From the NCBI GenBank assembly GCA_907163345.1, contig CAJQUN010000009.1, forward strand, positions 3,472,001 through 3,536,000: a stretch of DNA of 64,000 nt. Direction: 5' to 3'. This DNA is from Haberlea rhodopensis (Eukaryota > Streptophyta > Magnoliopsida > Lamiales > Gesneriaceae). The notes below the pieces were generated by a model, which worked only from the letters and a program-made list of their open reading frames with translations, searched no databases and was not told the origin of the DNA. The position numbers and the translations under genes were made by a program. Position 1 is the first letter of the stretch; every line of letters begins with the position of its first letter. Positions 35,701 through 47,349 of this stretch are shown piece after piece.

Positions 35701-36966
35701 CAAGCTTCAACACCAGCCTGTTTTGCTACATTGATAAACTACTGGAAATGTGGATGATGATATTAATGTTCCTCGCCCAGGACCGACACCATTCCTCTGT
35801 CAGGCAATGAAGGCAGAGGGAACAGTTGCAGGAGTTAATGCTCCCGTACGACAGGGAATGGACAGAGGAAACGTAACCAAAGAAGAAAGATGGCGTCGGT
35901 GAAGTAAAGGACGTTGCTAGATTTACGACAGATCCTTCCAGAAAAGCAAAAAAAAAAAAAAAAACTTTAAAAAAATGTTTGGGCCAGACAAGAAAAGAAG
36001 GGAAAAGGCTTCTAATGATGTAGCCCACAAAAATATATTAGGAGGGCCGAGTGAAAAATGCCTTGAAAAGTGCAAAATATAAGCCCAAAACCTTAGCCCG
36101 AAATGGAAACCCTTTACTGTTACACTATTCACGACAATAGTAAATTTTACCCGCTTATTATATAGGTTAATTATTTACAGGTTTATTGTTTCTGGATTAA
36201 AAACAAAAAAAAACTGTTCTCTTAGATAACTTAGTCCTAGAGTTTTTGCTATGCGGACATGCCGAAAGTTAATTATTAGCTTTTTTTTTTGCTCTAACGT
36301 TTCTGCTGCACCTGTGACCTTGGGGATGCCAAAAAAACACAACAAAAGCAAATACATAATGTTGTAAGCATTCTCCAATAAATATTGCTTTAAGGGCATG
36401 CTCTCAACAAATCTCTCCTTCAAAAGTTTAAAAAATCTTTTGATGAGTTAGTTATTAAGTGCAGATATATTTTGAAGGATAAAACTAAGTTTCAAAGCTC
36501 TCTAAAGGTTCAGAAAAATCTTTTATGGGTGCATCCATCATGCATTAGGAACCACTGTGGTGCATCCATCATGCATTGTGATTGAATGTCCTTAGGGATA
36601 ATATTAAAGTAACGGGCACACGACTTCTGAAAATAACTCTTTCTGATGACAAATCTGCATTAAGATGTTTTACGGTTTCACCAATTTTATTAAGTCCAAT
36701 ACCGATCGCAGTAAATCTTTCTGCCAAACGTTCCCAATGAGAGAAATCAACTAGATATATTTCAATATAAACTAAAAACTAAAAACAATGAACGTTGGTA
36801 TAAGAAACACTATGCAAATTACACTTAGAAAGAATATTCAAGAGTTACAATGTTGGAAAAAGAACGAAAAATTTATAGAACAGTTACCTTAATATATTTG
36901 TATAAAATAATATATACTAATTTTCAGGCATGGCAAAACTACTTTTTTTTTGTATATCTCATCATT
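32704..36966. other. Intergenic, no gene recognised
   Basis: AT-rich DNA, probably including the body of the non-autonomous Helitron. Small direct duplications: a 22-bp unit (GTGACTTTGTTATGAATATG) twice near 32925-32965, a 28-bp unit twice near 34520-34570, and GGTGCATCCATCATGCATT twice near 36529 and 36560. No open frame has family resemblance. Confidence 0.5.
34664..34989. repeat. Segmental duplication, about 118-bp units 208 bp apart
   Basis: 34664-34782 and 34872-34989 are about 90% alike; both begin AACTTCTGGTTAT and include AGCCTGCCAA and GAGATATTTAACAAGTAATC. Non-coding. Confidence 0.85.
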
Positions 36967-39095
36967 TCATGCTTGCAGTTTGTGGCAGAAACTGGAACGT
37001 GGATTCGCTAAGGAGCCTGGAGAATACATATTGTTTACAATTTAGTAATTTTCAGAAAATAGTTTGCTACATACTCAGAACCAAACATATATATGTAAAC
37101 TTACAGAAATCCACGAGACAAGGTTGTTTGGATGCTGGATCCTCCTCATATGGCGGTGGGACTTGTCCGTACACCATCTCACAACTCATATCTTCAAAAT
37201 CTGTACAATGAGTGAAACTGATTACAGCTGCATATACACACAAAAACATCCACTTGTGTTTGGATTTTGGAATTTCACATTGCATATGGATTCCATCGTG
37301 ATTCGCTATTTTATAAAAGATTGTCATTTAAGGTGAGCATTGACGCAACAGTAAAGTTACTGCCACGTAACCTGGAGGTTACGGGTTTGCATAGAGGGAA
37401 CTTTGTGCACCGAGTTTGACCTTATTGTCATTTATTTCAAATTGTTGATAATATAAATTTGCGGCTGGCCCACCTACTACAAATTAGTTTGAGCTTCTAG
37501 AAAAAAATGGTTTCCAACTAGGTATCATCATAGAGATTATAAGTTCGCAACCTTCTGGGAACAATCCATTCTATATGAAATCCACCATGACAAGAACATT
37601 AAATCCAAATACACCATCAGTCCATCACCATAACACATGAAGGAAAGATGAAATCAACATACTAGGAGTCATGGTTAGTGGAAGGCCAAACTCGTTGGTG
37701 AAGAAATCTTGTGTAGGTATTTTACACATGTTTACGCACATTCCTACGCACCCACTGTTCTCCAGGTACCTTGATACATATATGGAATGAGTTAATTATA
37801 TATGAAACAAACCCAACCAAAACCATGCAACAACAAACATGTAAAATAATATACCTGCATTTCTTAATATGGACTCCACTTTTTTGCTTCACTCCATTAA
37901 CTTCCACTTCCACAACCTACAGAATGCACTTATATTCATTTTTATGAATACAGAAAGCTATAGAAGACATGATATCGCAAGTTGCGAGACATTTGATTGC
38001 ATTAAATCCTACATATTGTTGGATCTTTCCAATGACCTGAATTCTAATTTATAATTTATGCATGAAAACGTTTTTTCAACAATTTGAATGAGTGTAAATA
38101 GATGTGGATCGAAGTAAAATTATTTTTTTGAAACAAATGACACTTTAGATATTGGTATTGTCAACTTGCTGGTACAAGGATTGAGCCCGATACATGACCG
38201 GTTATGAACATTTTGAGTTTCCAAAGAATGTCAATGGATTGGGTAGGACTACTGAATTGCTACTGAATATTGACTTGATTTGTGATATTGTTCGCACTGG
38301 CTTTTGAGTTGACTGCTTTACTATTTACTACAGACTACATCGAACTACAACTATATCATAGTATTGGCATACAAAGGCCATTGTACTATGCATGATAAAC
38401 ACCAATCCGTTCTTATAGATCATAGAAATGCATAATGAAGTAATTGAGTATGTAGTTATACCTCAGAGGGACCAACTAACCATTGGAAGAAAGGTACTGT
38501 TATTGCTGCATTGAATTCTGCTGCCCACTTTGTTGGTGGAAATAGCTTTCTGAACTGCAAAGCAAAACACAATATTCAGAATAACATATTTTAATTTCAA
38601 GGCTATTTCATGTATAGAACTGTAAGAAACAAATGTATCAAAAAAGAAATTTATCACGAGGGATTTTAGCCATCAATCTGAAACAGGATGCAGGGTTACT
38701 ATGCAGGATAAAAAGTGGCATACTTGCGCAGGTGCACCAGGAGGAAGCATGGAAAGAAGCACCTCTCTCACCACTTGCTGCTGCTGCTGACGCGACCTTC
38801 CTTCCATTACTCTTTTGGACACTTCAACAAACGAATCGTAATCATAATCCAACCACCCCCTTTCCTTAGCTCCACCTCTCGCGAATTTCGACATCTTTCG
38901 TGCAAACAGAGTCATAAAAACTTTCTCAAACACCCCGTCATTGTATTTAGTCTTCTGCCCCATGGGAGCCGGTTCCCCCGTTGCCTCTGCAATCCCACAT
39001 CGTATTATGCTGATGCCGTTGTAATGACTGTTTCTTCGATAACAACAATGGCTAACTGATGGGAAATTGATAGTCTGGAATCCTAGAACCGACAT
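36967..39095 (-). CDS. D27: Beta-carotene isomerase D27, chloroplastic
   Basis: Six exons on the minus strand give one 256-residue frame: 39095-38724, 38554-38462, 37916-37855, 37769-37663, 37200-37105, 37007-36967; every intron has GT...AG ends and phases agree. The N-terminus looks like a plastid transit peptide, followed by the D27 family domain: EPAPMGQKTKYNDG, FEKVFMTLFARKM, DYDYDSFVEVS, LLSMLPPGAPAQ, FRKLFPPTKW, VEVEVNGVKQKSGV, the Cys-rich CRYLENSGCVGMCVNMCK, and FEDMSCEMVYGQVPPP. D27 interconverts all-trans and 9-cis-beta-carotene, the first step to carlactone and strigolactones. The Cys cluster is conserved in this iron-dependent family. The last exon ends SNPRSSFCHKLQA. No break is seen, so it is probably functional. 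D27-LIKE paralogues are the alternative, but overall resemblance favours D27 itself. Confidence 0.92.
37342..37422 (+). mobile_element. Short Au-type SINE relic in D27 intron 4
   Basis: The stretch GTAACCTGGAGGTTACGGGTTT resembles the tRNA-derived B-box zone of plant Au SINEs (GTGACCTGGAGGTCACGGGTT). It is followed closely by GCATAGAGGGAACTTTGTGCACCGAG, like the Au 3' end (GCGGGAGCTT.GTGCACCGGG). The middle is deleted. Diverged and truncated, in antisense to D27. Confidence 0.6.
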
Positions 39096-40487
39096 TAGTT
39101 TTTTGCTTAGCTATCGATTTATATGTTCCCACCGCAAAAACTGGAGTGGAATCTTCCAACTTTACTCCGAAGATGAAGATTAGGCGTGTGGTGGGTTTGC
39201 ACCAACAGCTGCTTTCGTGGGACATATCTCTTATCACGAAAATTATGGCGATACAGGTGCCGCGTAAGGGAACTCTATTGCACTCAATTACAGGCTCATG
39301 TTGAATGTATTGATATTTATATTTGTGTGTCAATAATATTGTCTTTGTTTTTTTAGCATAAATAAATATTATATTAGTTACTTGAGAATTACATAAAAGC
39401 TCATGTTAAAGCCCAGATAACAAGAGAAAACCACTAATAGGATGATAATTATACTTTGTGCCAAAACATTGGGATAACCAAACTGACAGAGATACCAAGG
39501 CATACAATAAGGATCAAGAAAGGAGTGAAAGTTGTCTGTATCACAATACTAAATGGTGAATCGGGCAGGAACCACCATAAGCCACCCAGATCCCTTCAAA
39601 CCACATAGTTCAGGATGAGAACAACCACTAGTACTGCACGAATTGCCTTCCAATAACAATGAAGGAAAATTAAAGGATGAACGAACGAGAAAAACTGAAA
39701 TAAAGCCGACAATGGAGCATGTTGTCGTATCCGAAGCGCACAGAAATAACCAATGATCAAAATCCCCCACTATAGGGTGCACGAAAGCCAATAGCCCATT
39801 AGTGAAAGCCTAGCTGTACCTCAGCATTGAAATAATACAAAAGAACCACAACCTCAGAATCCAAGTAGTATCCCCCCAAAAGCAACCATTATGTTAACCC
39901 AAAACAAAAACACCGTCAAACAAAAGATGATCCAGCATGTCAAAAAGGAACACCAACCAAGTTGTTACCCAACACAACTAGGGTAGCACAGCCGCCAGAT
40001 GTTGGGATACAAGGAAAGTACAAAAGAGCATAGCTATTAACAAGCAAGGAACGAGATACATATATAGAAATAAAACAAAAATAGATATGGCTTGCTAAAA
40101 TGCATGCGCAAGCAATAAGATGCTCGGTCATCACCAAATATACTAGCACTATAACATAATAGGGTCATGGTGGTTGGCTTGGTGGCCGAGCAGCCACCTC
40201 CAAAAAAGATCAGAAGGAAGCCTTTGAACCCGAGGATTCCAGAGAAAGGCGCCAAGCGCGGCGGAAAGATAACCTGGTCAGAGTTTTGAGAACCCACAGA
40301 CATGTGAGCAACTAGGGCGAAGAAAGGACACGGAATAAAAATTTAAGTCGAAACAACTTAAGAATTAATTTTATTTGATGATAATCAATTTTTTTGAAGA
40401 AAAGGTTATAATAGGATTTTAACAAGAATATATTTATTGTAATGCATGTTGATAATTTAAGTTTTGTAACCCTAAAATTCTAAAATC
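39096..40487. other. D27 upstream region and unassigned repeat-like DNA
   Basis: 39096-39340 would hold the D27 promoter and leader (minus strand). From 39346 to about 40310 the minus strand looks like the 3' region of an L1-type LINE ending GCTAAAAAAAC, but there is no clear domain and no target duplication, so I do not call it. Confidence 0.35.
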
Positions 40488-40504
40488 TCTAATATCCTAT
40501 AAAT

Positions 40505-40712
40505 TTTTTTTGATGACTCGGTATCCGGCCCGAAGACCGACTAATCCGGGGGACCAATCCCACCGTCCACTAGCGGGGGGCCCAATTGAAGTCGGGGCTT
40601 TACGCCACAGTATGGACTGGCCCCACAGGAATTGATAGCACCATAGAGGTTTCGAACCTGAGACCTAAAGAGGAGCAAGACTCCTAAGTGCCAGGCCTCT
40701 ACCACCAGGGGT
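40505..40712 (-). mobile_element. tRNA-derived SINE with perfect 17-bp TSD
   Basis: 208 bp on the minus strand. An A-box-like TGGTAGAGGCCTGG is near the 5' end and a B box GGTTCGAAACC about 50 bp downstream matches GGTTCGANNCC, so an internal RNA polymerase III promoter is likely. The 3' end is an A-rich tail (T run at 40505-40511 on the plus strand). The flanking duplication TCTAATATCCTATAAAT is identical at 40488-40504 and 40713-40729, diagnostic of L1-type target-primed insertion. The unbroken TSD points to a fairly recent event. Confidence 0.85.
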
Positions 40713-41129
40713 TCTAATATCCTATAAATACCATCTTGGTGTAAGAGAAAAGAGGGTTTGACTACAATTATGAGTATAAACGGACCGAATTGAGCCGAAA
40801 ATTTTAAGGCTCGAATGCAAGAACGAGTTTGATTCGAAGCTCGAGAATTTTCCTCGAAATTAGCATGCCCTCGTACAGTCGTTCTTGATAAATAGGTGTC
40901 AAATCTTAGCCTATAATACATTCCCTGCTAAGGTCACCTAGCGATCCATGCTCTTCTCCTTAGTTTCCAAACTAGCACAATCACGCGACATAAAAAATGG
41001 GAAGTTGGTTGTTTTTTTTTCTTTTTCACACTCGTATATGTGAACTTGATTCATTCAATTCTTAGGGATAAGAAGGATCGGGGAGTGAGATAGAACATGA
41101 AACCAGCTCCCAAGCAGTGGGAGGAGCAA

Positions 41130-42056
41130 TGTCTCTTATTACAAATTCATTATTATATATTATTCCAATATCTGTGTAATATGAATAAATATATATTATT
41201 GTCCTTAGAATAATATTGCATTATACTTAAATATTGTCCCTAGTCAAGTATTATCATGAATTAGGATAATGATAAAGCATGGAGACTAGTATGTGTTGAT
41301 TGATGAATTTGTCCATAGATATGAGATATCGAATCAACACATAGGTACATGTTAGAGAACTATGTACTGGACAGACCCACCATGAGAATGCTACATGGAT
41401 TGTTATATGAATGTCATAAGCAATTCTCATTGCGATAATAGTGTATGTAATCCTTACGACTTGAGATCACCAGAGATCCAACATAAGGAGTTGTGTATCT
41501 TGATATTGTCAAACATTACCTGTCACAAGGTAAACTATAAAGAGAATTATTGGATGTACTACGAATTATGTAGAGGGATGTTGAGTGATCAAATAGGATT
41601 TGTCCATCCTATATAACAGGAGAAGTGTTTGGGCTCTTGATCAAATGAGACTAAAATACATGTACATGCTCGAATGAGTCGATATGTGATATCGAGCTTA
41701 TTCGTTTATTCTAGTCTACTTGGGGATAAAGAAATAAAAGATTGAAGTATACGAGTATGACTTATTCCACGACTCGTGTTTAATCTAAACACTTAGGACA
41801 AAGAGATTAAGTTACATGATGAATATTATCACATGCCATATGTTATGTCGAGTCAATGACATTCTTGTAATTTGGGTAGCCTTGATTTGTTGCTAGATAC
41901 CGCTCATTGTTTGTGACATAAAATAAGAGTTTATTTCAACTGCCAATGTTGCAAGATTCTAACGGGTCGCACAAAAGATTAAATCGATAAAGGGAGTTAA
42001 ATTCATTGGATGAATTAAGTTGTTTAGGAAGAGTCCTAAGCTTAAATTAATGGCCG

Positions 42057-42091
<35 letters not shown>

Positions 42092-42540
42092 GGATACAGA
42101 TTGATACGGACCCAAGGGTTTTTCGAAAACGTATTAGCCGCATCATTTTTATGTCTATATATATACATATGCATACTAGGGTTGAAGATCAGACGTTAAT
42201 TGTGATTAACAAAACCTAAAACCCTCAACAGACCATTAGCAAAATTGTGCAGCCGTCACTTTTGTTCTTGACGGCTCGTCCCTTTCCCTAGATGAATTAT
42301 CAAGTCTAGCAACTTGATAACTTCTACATCCTTTGTCGATTCGATCATGTGGATACCATAGATGCAAAGCTTTTAAGTTTTGCTATATGACTCGTGGAAC
42401 TCGTGGACATTCTTCTGCATCAAACACGCTATAAATGTATAACTCTAATCACCCGATATGATTACTTCGTATAGGTCCATGGCTGAAATCCCGAATTTTA
42501 TCTATTCCGCTGCGTTTTTACTCGTCGGATTCTAACACAT
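41130..42540. repeat. Probable LTR-retrotransposon-derived repeat, boundaries unclear
   Basis: A long non-coding stretch with phrases I associate with dispersed plant LTR-type repeats (GAACTATGTACTGGACAGACCCACCATGAGAATG, split here for length; AACGGGTCGCAC; CTCGTCGGATTCTAACA at the right end). The right end ...GATTCTAACA has an LTR-like CA terminus. I could not define the left end or a target duplication, and no coding is present. Contains a TA microsatellite at 42060-42088. Confidence 0.35.
42060..42088. repeat. (TA)n microsatellite
   Basis: About 14 TA units. Confidence 0.95.
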
Positions 42541-43399
42541 TCATAGTGTGTGATGGAAACCTGAATAATGTAAATATTCAGATTTATATATTTCAAGTGT
42601 CCCAAGTTAAGCATGAACGGAAGCAATCTGTTGCAACACTACTTCTAAAATCTACTGTTTGGTCATATGTTTCATAATATTTACCAACGTAAGAATCATT
42701 GGCATCAACTAAGTATACTAGAACACTGAAAAGATAATAATGGGACAAGAGAAACAACAATAACACAATGAAGACAAATAAGAACATAAACCAGAAACTC
42801 GTCTTAATCAAAAGTTTAACTTATATGATCTTCTGAATGCGGAGGAGCTAGTGGAAGCAAAAAAGATATTCTCATCATATTAGAAAATGCAGTCCAATTT
42901 TGGGCATGGAATTTCCCTCGGGTAATCAAGGTCATAACACGATGCTTGGCATAAGGTTTGAAGATATGAATACCCATCAAGGAGATTACATTAAGCCATT
43001 CAGAGATGATTCAAGACTATGAAAATGAAGAATATGGTCACATGCTTCAAATAATGTGTTATGAATCACATCTAATATCAATCTTACTTCCTTTCTCGAA
43101 ACCGAAACTTTGATATCCAAGATTTATGCATAGCCTTATACTCCTGTTCTGTTTCTGATTCTTGTTTTTTTAATAACCCGAATTCCAGAATATGATATAT
43201 AGACTGGAAATGACCAACTTGAGTTATATTCTTCTTGGATCAATTATACAACAGATTCCTTCCTGTTATTAATCAATTAACTTGATAACAAGGAACTCTC
43301 GGCTTCTTTTCTTGGATAATCCAACGCAAATGATCTATGTTCTTCCCACAAGGTTATATCCAGATACAACCTAACTTTTCATTCTAATATGAAGTCCAT

Positions 43400-44800
43400 A
43401 AAGAACTGATAATATGCATCATATACAATCATATACAGAATGTAAATGGCATGAAATAAAGATGAACAAGAACGCAAGATTTACGTGGTTTGGCCAAATG
43501 CGCATACATCCACGGAGAACGACATTTCATAGCAACAATTTGAGATACAATATGATTTACCACAGACAAGAATTCATCACTGATTCATTAATCTCAATTA
43601 CAAAAAATCTTCCTTGTAAATTCCCTCATACACATCATATGCTCCTATCTCCTTCAATTGGCTTCCGAAATTTCTTCCTTGCTCTGCCCTTTGAATTGAT
43701 CTGTGTATTTCTGTTTTTTCCTCAGTGTTTCTTCACCCGAGCATCCAATGCTCCTCTTATAGAATTAGAAGAGCTCCACCTGCTCTACCAGTAACAGGTT
43801 AAGTTGTAACCATTTCGGCACCAGAAAAATAACCACCCAAATCCAATTGCCTTTGCTTGACCAGAAGAAAAAAATTCAGTCGTTATTCAATTGTTGTATC
43901 ATTGAATAAGAAGAACAAAATTCAACAATGAAATGTCGTCCCCTACCGCCTAGTTCTAAGGCTCTCCTTCACATGCTTTACTAATCAATTGTTTGTTGAA
44001 AATACTCTTTGCAGCAGACGTGAACACCTTTGTGTATCCAAGATTGTATCTACTATCTACTATCTTAGAATCAATATAGTTTCTTGACATAATCCTCACG
44101 CTTGATTTCCTTGTCACTTGCTTGTTCGGTACACTCCACACATAACAATTCATTGTGAAGATATTGCACCGCACAACACTTTCCAACCTCCTTCCTTTAC
44201 CCACTGAAGTCCTGACTTGTTGTGCTTAAGATGAAACATATTCTTTTTCTTTCAATTGAAGACTTTCCATTTTTCTCCTGAAGCACACACCTTCTTCATT
44301 CTTTCAGACCCATGCTCACTAATTTTAGAATTAGCAAAAAGTACACACGATACTGAATTTTGATCTTCAAGTCTTACATGATCTGTCAGAAAATTTTCTA
44401 GGTTGGATATAACATTGAGATTAATTTTCTGCTGATCTTGTCCACTCTTTTCATCTCATTCATCAAGTTAAATGCTGGAAGCTCCACCTTAATCCTAGTC
44501 CCCCCTTCAAGTACATAAATTCCATTTTCCTTAATACCCCTCATAAGGACTCGAAAACCCCTTTTGATGATCAATTTACTTCTTTCACCTATATAAGCCC
44601 ATCCATACTGACAAGGGTCCCTAAGGAGATTATGTTTCTTTTAAGTTCAGAAACATATCGCACTTTGGATATAATTTCTTCGGTCCCATCTTCTAGTATC
44701 AATCTTATTGTACCAATGCCTTGTACTCTGCATGTTCTTTCATTCCCAAGCACTACGCGTAATTTGACCAGATCTTCAAACTAACACCAAGTTTGGTATG
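43400..44800 (-). mobile_element. Decayed, internally deleted Copia element (3' half)
   Basis: Minus strand, high to low coordinates. 44790-44480 reads with interruptions as Copia protease/pre-integrase linker (VVLGNERTCRVQGIGTI, EEIISKVRYVSELKRN, IISLGTL). 44204-43960 reads as a C-terminal tail like Copia RNase H ends (GYTKVFTSAAKSIFNKQLISK). A purine-rich tract (GGCGGTAGGGGACGAC) is near 43940. A 3' LTR begins TGTTGAATTTTG at about 43926 and includes a TATA-like TCTATAAGAGGAG near 43750 and ATGTATGCGCATTTGGCC near 43500. Integrase and RT are missing. The LTR's far end and any TSD are not resolved. Confidence 0.55.
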
Positions 44801-44879
44801 AACTTTCCTAAGAGAAGTGAATTGAGTGGAATCATCTAACATATTTATATTTTTAGTTGTCTAGTTGGGCTAGGGTTCT

Positions 44880-45521
44880 TTAAGCCCTATCCAAGAACCA
44901 ATCACAAACCCCATTAACAATGCAGTACTTTCTGTCAAACGGGGGCTGGTGGTGCCCCGCGTGATGAGATGGTGCCAGAATGATTCCAAATTCCTGGAGC
45001 GCTGCCACCACCAGCGGAAGATTCCGCCTGGGGTTATGAGCCCACGCATGAAATTGCTGGCTAAGGAACCCGCAACATGCGAACACAGACGTAAAACCAA
45101 GCAAATTAAGGTCTTTACAGAAAATGTTCATCGGCGTGAATAGAAGGGTCAATGCCATCCCTTGAATGTAAACATTGGTGGCGATGTGCCGCTTAGCAAG
45201 AATACATGGCTGCTGATGGTGGTGCAGAATCCCTTCAATATGCGGGCCCAAGACTGGGTGCGTAGGGTCGCCATAATTATCGATGGCCCAATGGACGATT
45301 CCGGTTAAGAAATCAGCCAGTACGTAGCCCGCCACCGCTGCCAAAATGGACTCGAGCCGGCTCCATAAATCGGTGGATTCACTTAAGAATATTGAAATGA
45401 ACTTGGCCAACGTAATCATCACGGTCGTCCACCCACGTGCAAATCTTGAAGTCGTACAACTAAACAAATAATGGAAGTTTTGGATTGGGTTTGGGAGATG
45501 GAAGCTATACTTGGGACTCAA
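44880..45521 (-). CDS. FAD4-like plastid desaturase (Kua/TMEM189-type), C-terminally short
   Basis: 213 residues, single exon. Resembles plant FATTY ACID DESATURASE 4 and its FAD4-like relatives: GYVLADFLTGIVHWAIDNYGD, then an HHH-containing segment after HIEG, FHAWAHNPRRNLPLVVAALQ, and SHHAGHHQPPFDRKYCIVNG. These include the His residues expected to bind the di-iron centre. FAD4 makes the trans-delta-3 hexadecenoic acid of plastid phosphatidylglycerol. The protein stops at FLDRA, whereas the second copy at 63407 and typical FAD4 proteins continue about 35 residues (ending RSWSDF-like). The adjacent Copia relic (up to about 44800) may have replaced the missing end. Whether the shortened protein is active is unknown. 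The N-terminus has a Ser/Arg-rich segment that could be a transit peptide. No clear break in the core. Confidence 0.78.
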   Translation of the reverse strand: MSPKYSFHLPNPIQNFHYLFSCTTSRFARGWTTVMITLAKFISIFLSESTDLWSRLESILAAVAGYVLADFLTGIVHWAIDNYGDPTHPVLGPHIEGILHHHQQPCILAKRHIATNVYIQGMALTLLFTPMNIFCKDLNLLGFTSVFACCGFLSQQFHAWAHNPRRNLPLVVAALQEFGIILAPSHHAGHHQPPFDRKYCIVNGVCDWFLDRA

Positions 45522-45583
45522 TATTATAAGTACAATAATATAATATTAGTTTATTTCTTTAATGATGTTTTTGGAACGATATA

Positions 45584-45757
45584 CAGTAAAACCTACATAT
45601 ATTATTACGCGATAAATTGATAATTTTTTTAAAATAATATTTTTTTTGTGCTAATCTTAACATTATTAATTTAATAATCGATAAATTAATAACATTTCTA
45701 AATTAATAAAATTTTATGGTCCCAACATTATTAGTTTATGGAGATTTTATAATAATG
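45584..45757. mobile_element. hAT-type MITE fragment (CAGTAAAACCT end)
   Basis: Begins CAGTAAAACCTACATAT and continues with AT-rich motifs such as GGTCCCAACATTATTAG and TTTATGGAGATTTTATAA. This is a pattern I know from common plant hAT MITEs with CAGTAAAACCTC termini. The opposite end is decayed and no 8-bp TSD is seen. Confidence 0.45.
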
Positions 45758-47344
45758 CGTTTTAACATTTTGGGGTTTCTAATATTGAAAACCATCGAAT
45801 GAGTTTATGAAATTAGTAGGTTTTTCGATGTCAAATTTTTTATATTTTAAATTCACCAAATATTAATGTGATGTAAATTCCAAAAATAATTCAAATATTG
45901 TTATAAAATTAAAATTTCTCAACTTAATATAATTTAAATCCATTTAGATAATATAAAAACTTGTGTAGGAAACTCTTTTCTAAAAATGACTGTTTTTTTA
46001 TATAGGAGTAATTGATACCTATAGCGTGGCGGCTTGACTCATGACATGATCCCTAAAAATTAACTGATGCTTCCAAAAGAATACCATATCCAAACCACAT
46101 GTCACATCATTGTTAATGCATGTACATATGGGACTTTATTTTTACTAGCGATCGACGCACACGCAAAAGCGTATGTAATGCAATATTAAATTGTATATAT
46201 TATATATGTATAATAAATTTTTATATTTGAAATATCTGATTTAAATATGATATTTTATGGAGAAGAGAAAACACTGCCGCACATATTTTCGGAAGGAAAA
46301 AAACTGGTGAAAATTAGGAACTAAATTGGGAAGTTAATAGGTGATCTTCCGATATTATCACATATCACATGATCTCATGGCTATTACTAAAGTAAATAGA
46401 GGGATATTTTTGAAATTTCACAATGGTCATACCAAAATAGTTACTCTACTCACATTATAATATAAGTACATATATAGGTGAATATTATATTAAATCATTC
46501 AATAAAAATAGAACATTTTTTACCAATTTATCAATAACAAAGAGATTTGGTACAAATTTATATAATTTTTTACTGTCGGAATGAGTACAAAAAACATGCT
46601 AGCTAAGAGTGTCGTATGGTTGTAGCATTACTACCTATTACAAGTTTTGGTGCGTGCAAAAAGTTAATGTCCGATTGTACATTAATTGTTGTTGGTTATT
46701 CTAGCCTTACCAAATTGGCCACTCAACTCTAGGCAGATTTTATATATCTTCAAGTTGCATGGATTGTTTTTCAGCTTCCACATACATTGGCAAACCTACA
46801 TTATGTGGAGGAACAGCTGTTTTCCTAAAAAAAATTTATTATCCTACATATTTTTATAAAAAAAAATGTATTTTATCCATCAAAAATTATAGTTTACCCC
46901 ACAAATTACATTTTGTCCCCATTCAACTTTTTTTTCCTCTATTTTTATGTTATTATTATTTATTTCATAAACAAAAATTCTAAAGTCACCCGGTACATAT
47001 GGATTATTAGTGGATCACCCTACGGCTTCCTATCAATTTTATATTCGGAAATTCTTTAAATGCGTGTGAGCAACAATTTAAGTCACACCGCGTCATGCAT
47101 GGTTGTTAATTTTGAAATATTTTGCTTGAAAGAAAAAAAAAATCAAGGGGATAATAATGATTAAAATAGGGGAAAGTCTGAATTTAGCCCCTATATTTTA
47201 CCATCTAAATACTTTTGTTCCCTAAACTTTTCTAACTAACACTTTTAGTCCCTAAACTTTTAATATTGTAACAACTTTAGTCCTTATCATCGATGGATTA
47301 ATATACTCTTATCCTCGAGACAACCTGTAGATCCGTCGAAAATG
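45758..47344. other. Intergenic, AT-rich
   Basis: No gene. A MITE-like segment at about 46395-46465 is an inverted, diverged copy of 62808-62888 (shared GGTATGGTCATTGTGAAATT-like core). An alternating 'TAGTCCCT/CCCTAAACTTTT' repeat lies at 47185-47290. Confidence 0.5.
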
Positions 47345-47349
47345 GTATC

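Noticed and set aside
38715..39059. 114-codon plus-strand frame opposite D27 exon 1
   Set aside because: Shadow of the coding exon on the other strand.
39346..40310. L1-type LINE 3' region on the minus strand
   Set aside because: Poly(A)-like end seen, but no domain and no target duplication; too weak to call.
41395..41616. 73-codon frame with several Cys
   Set aside because: Lies within an LTR-like non-coding repeat and shows no family resemblance.
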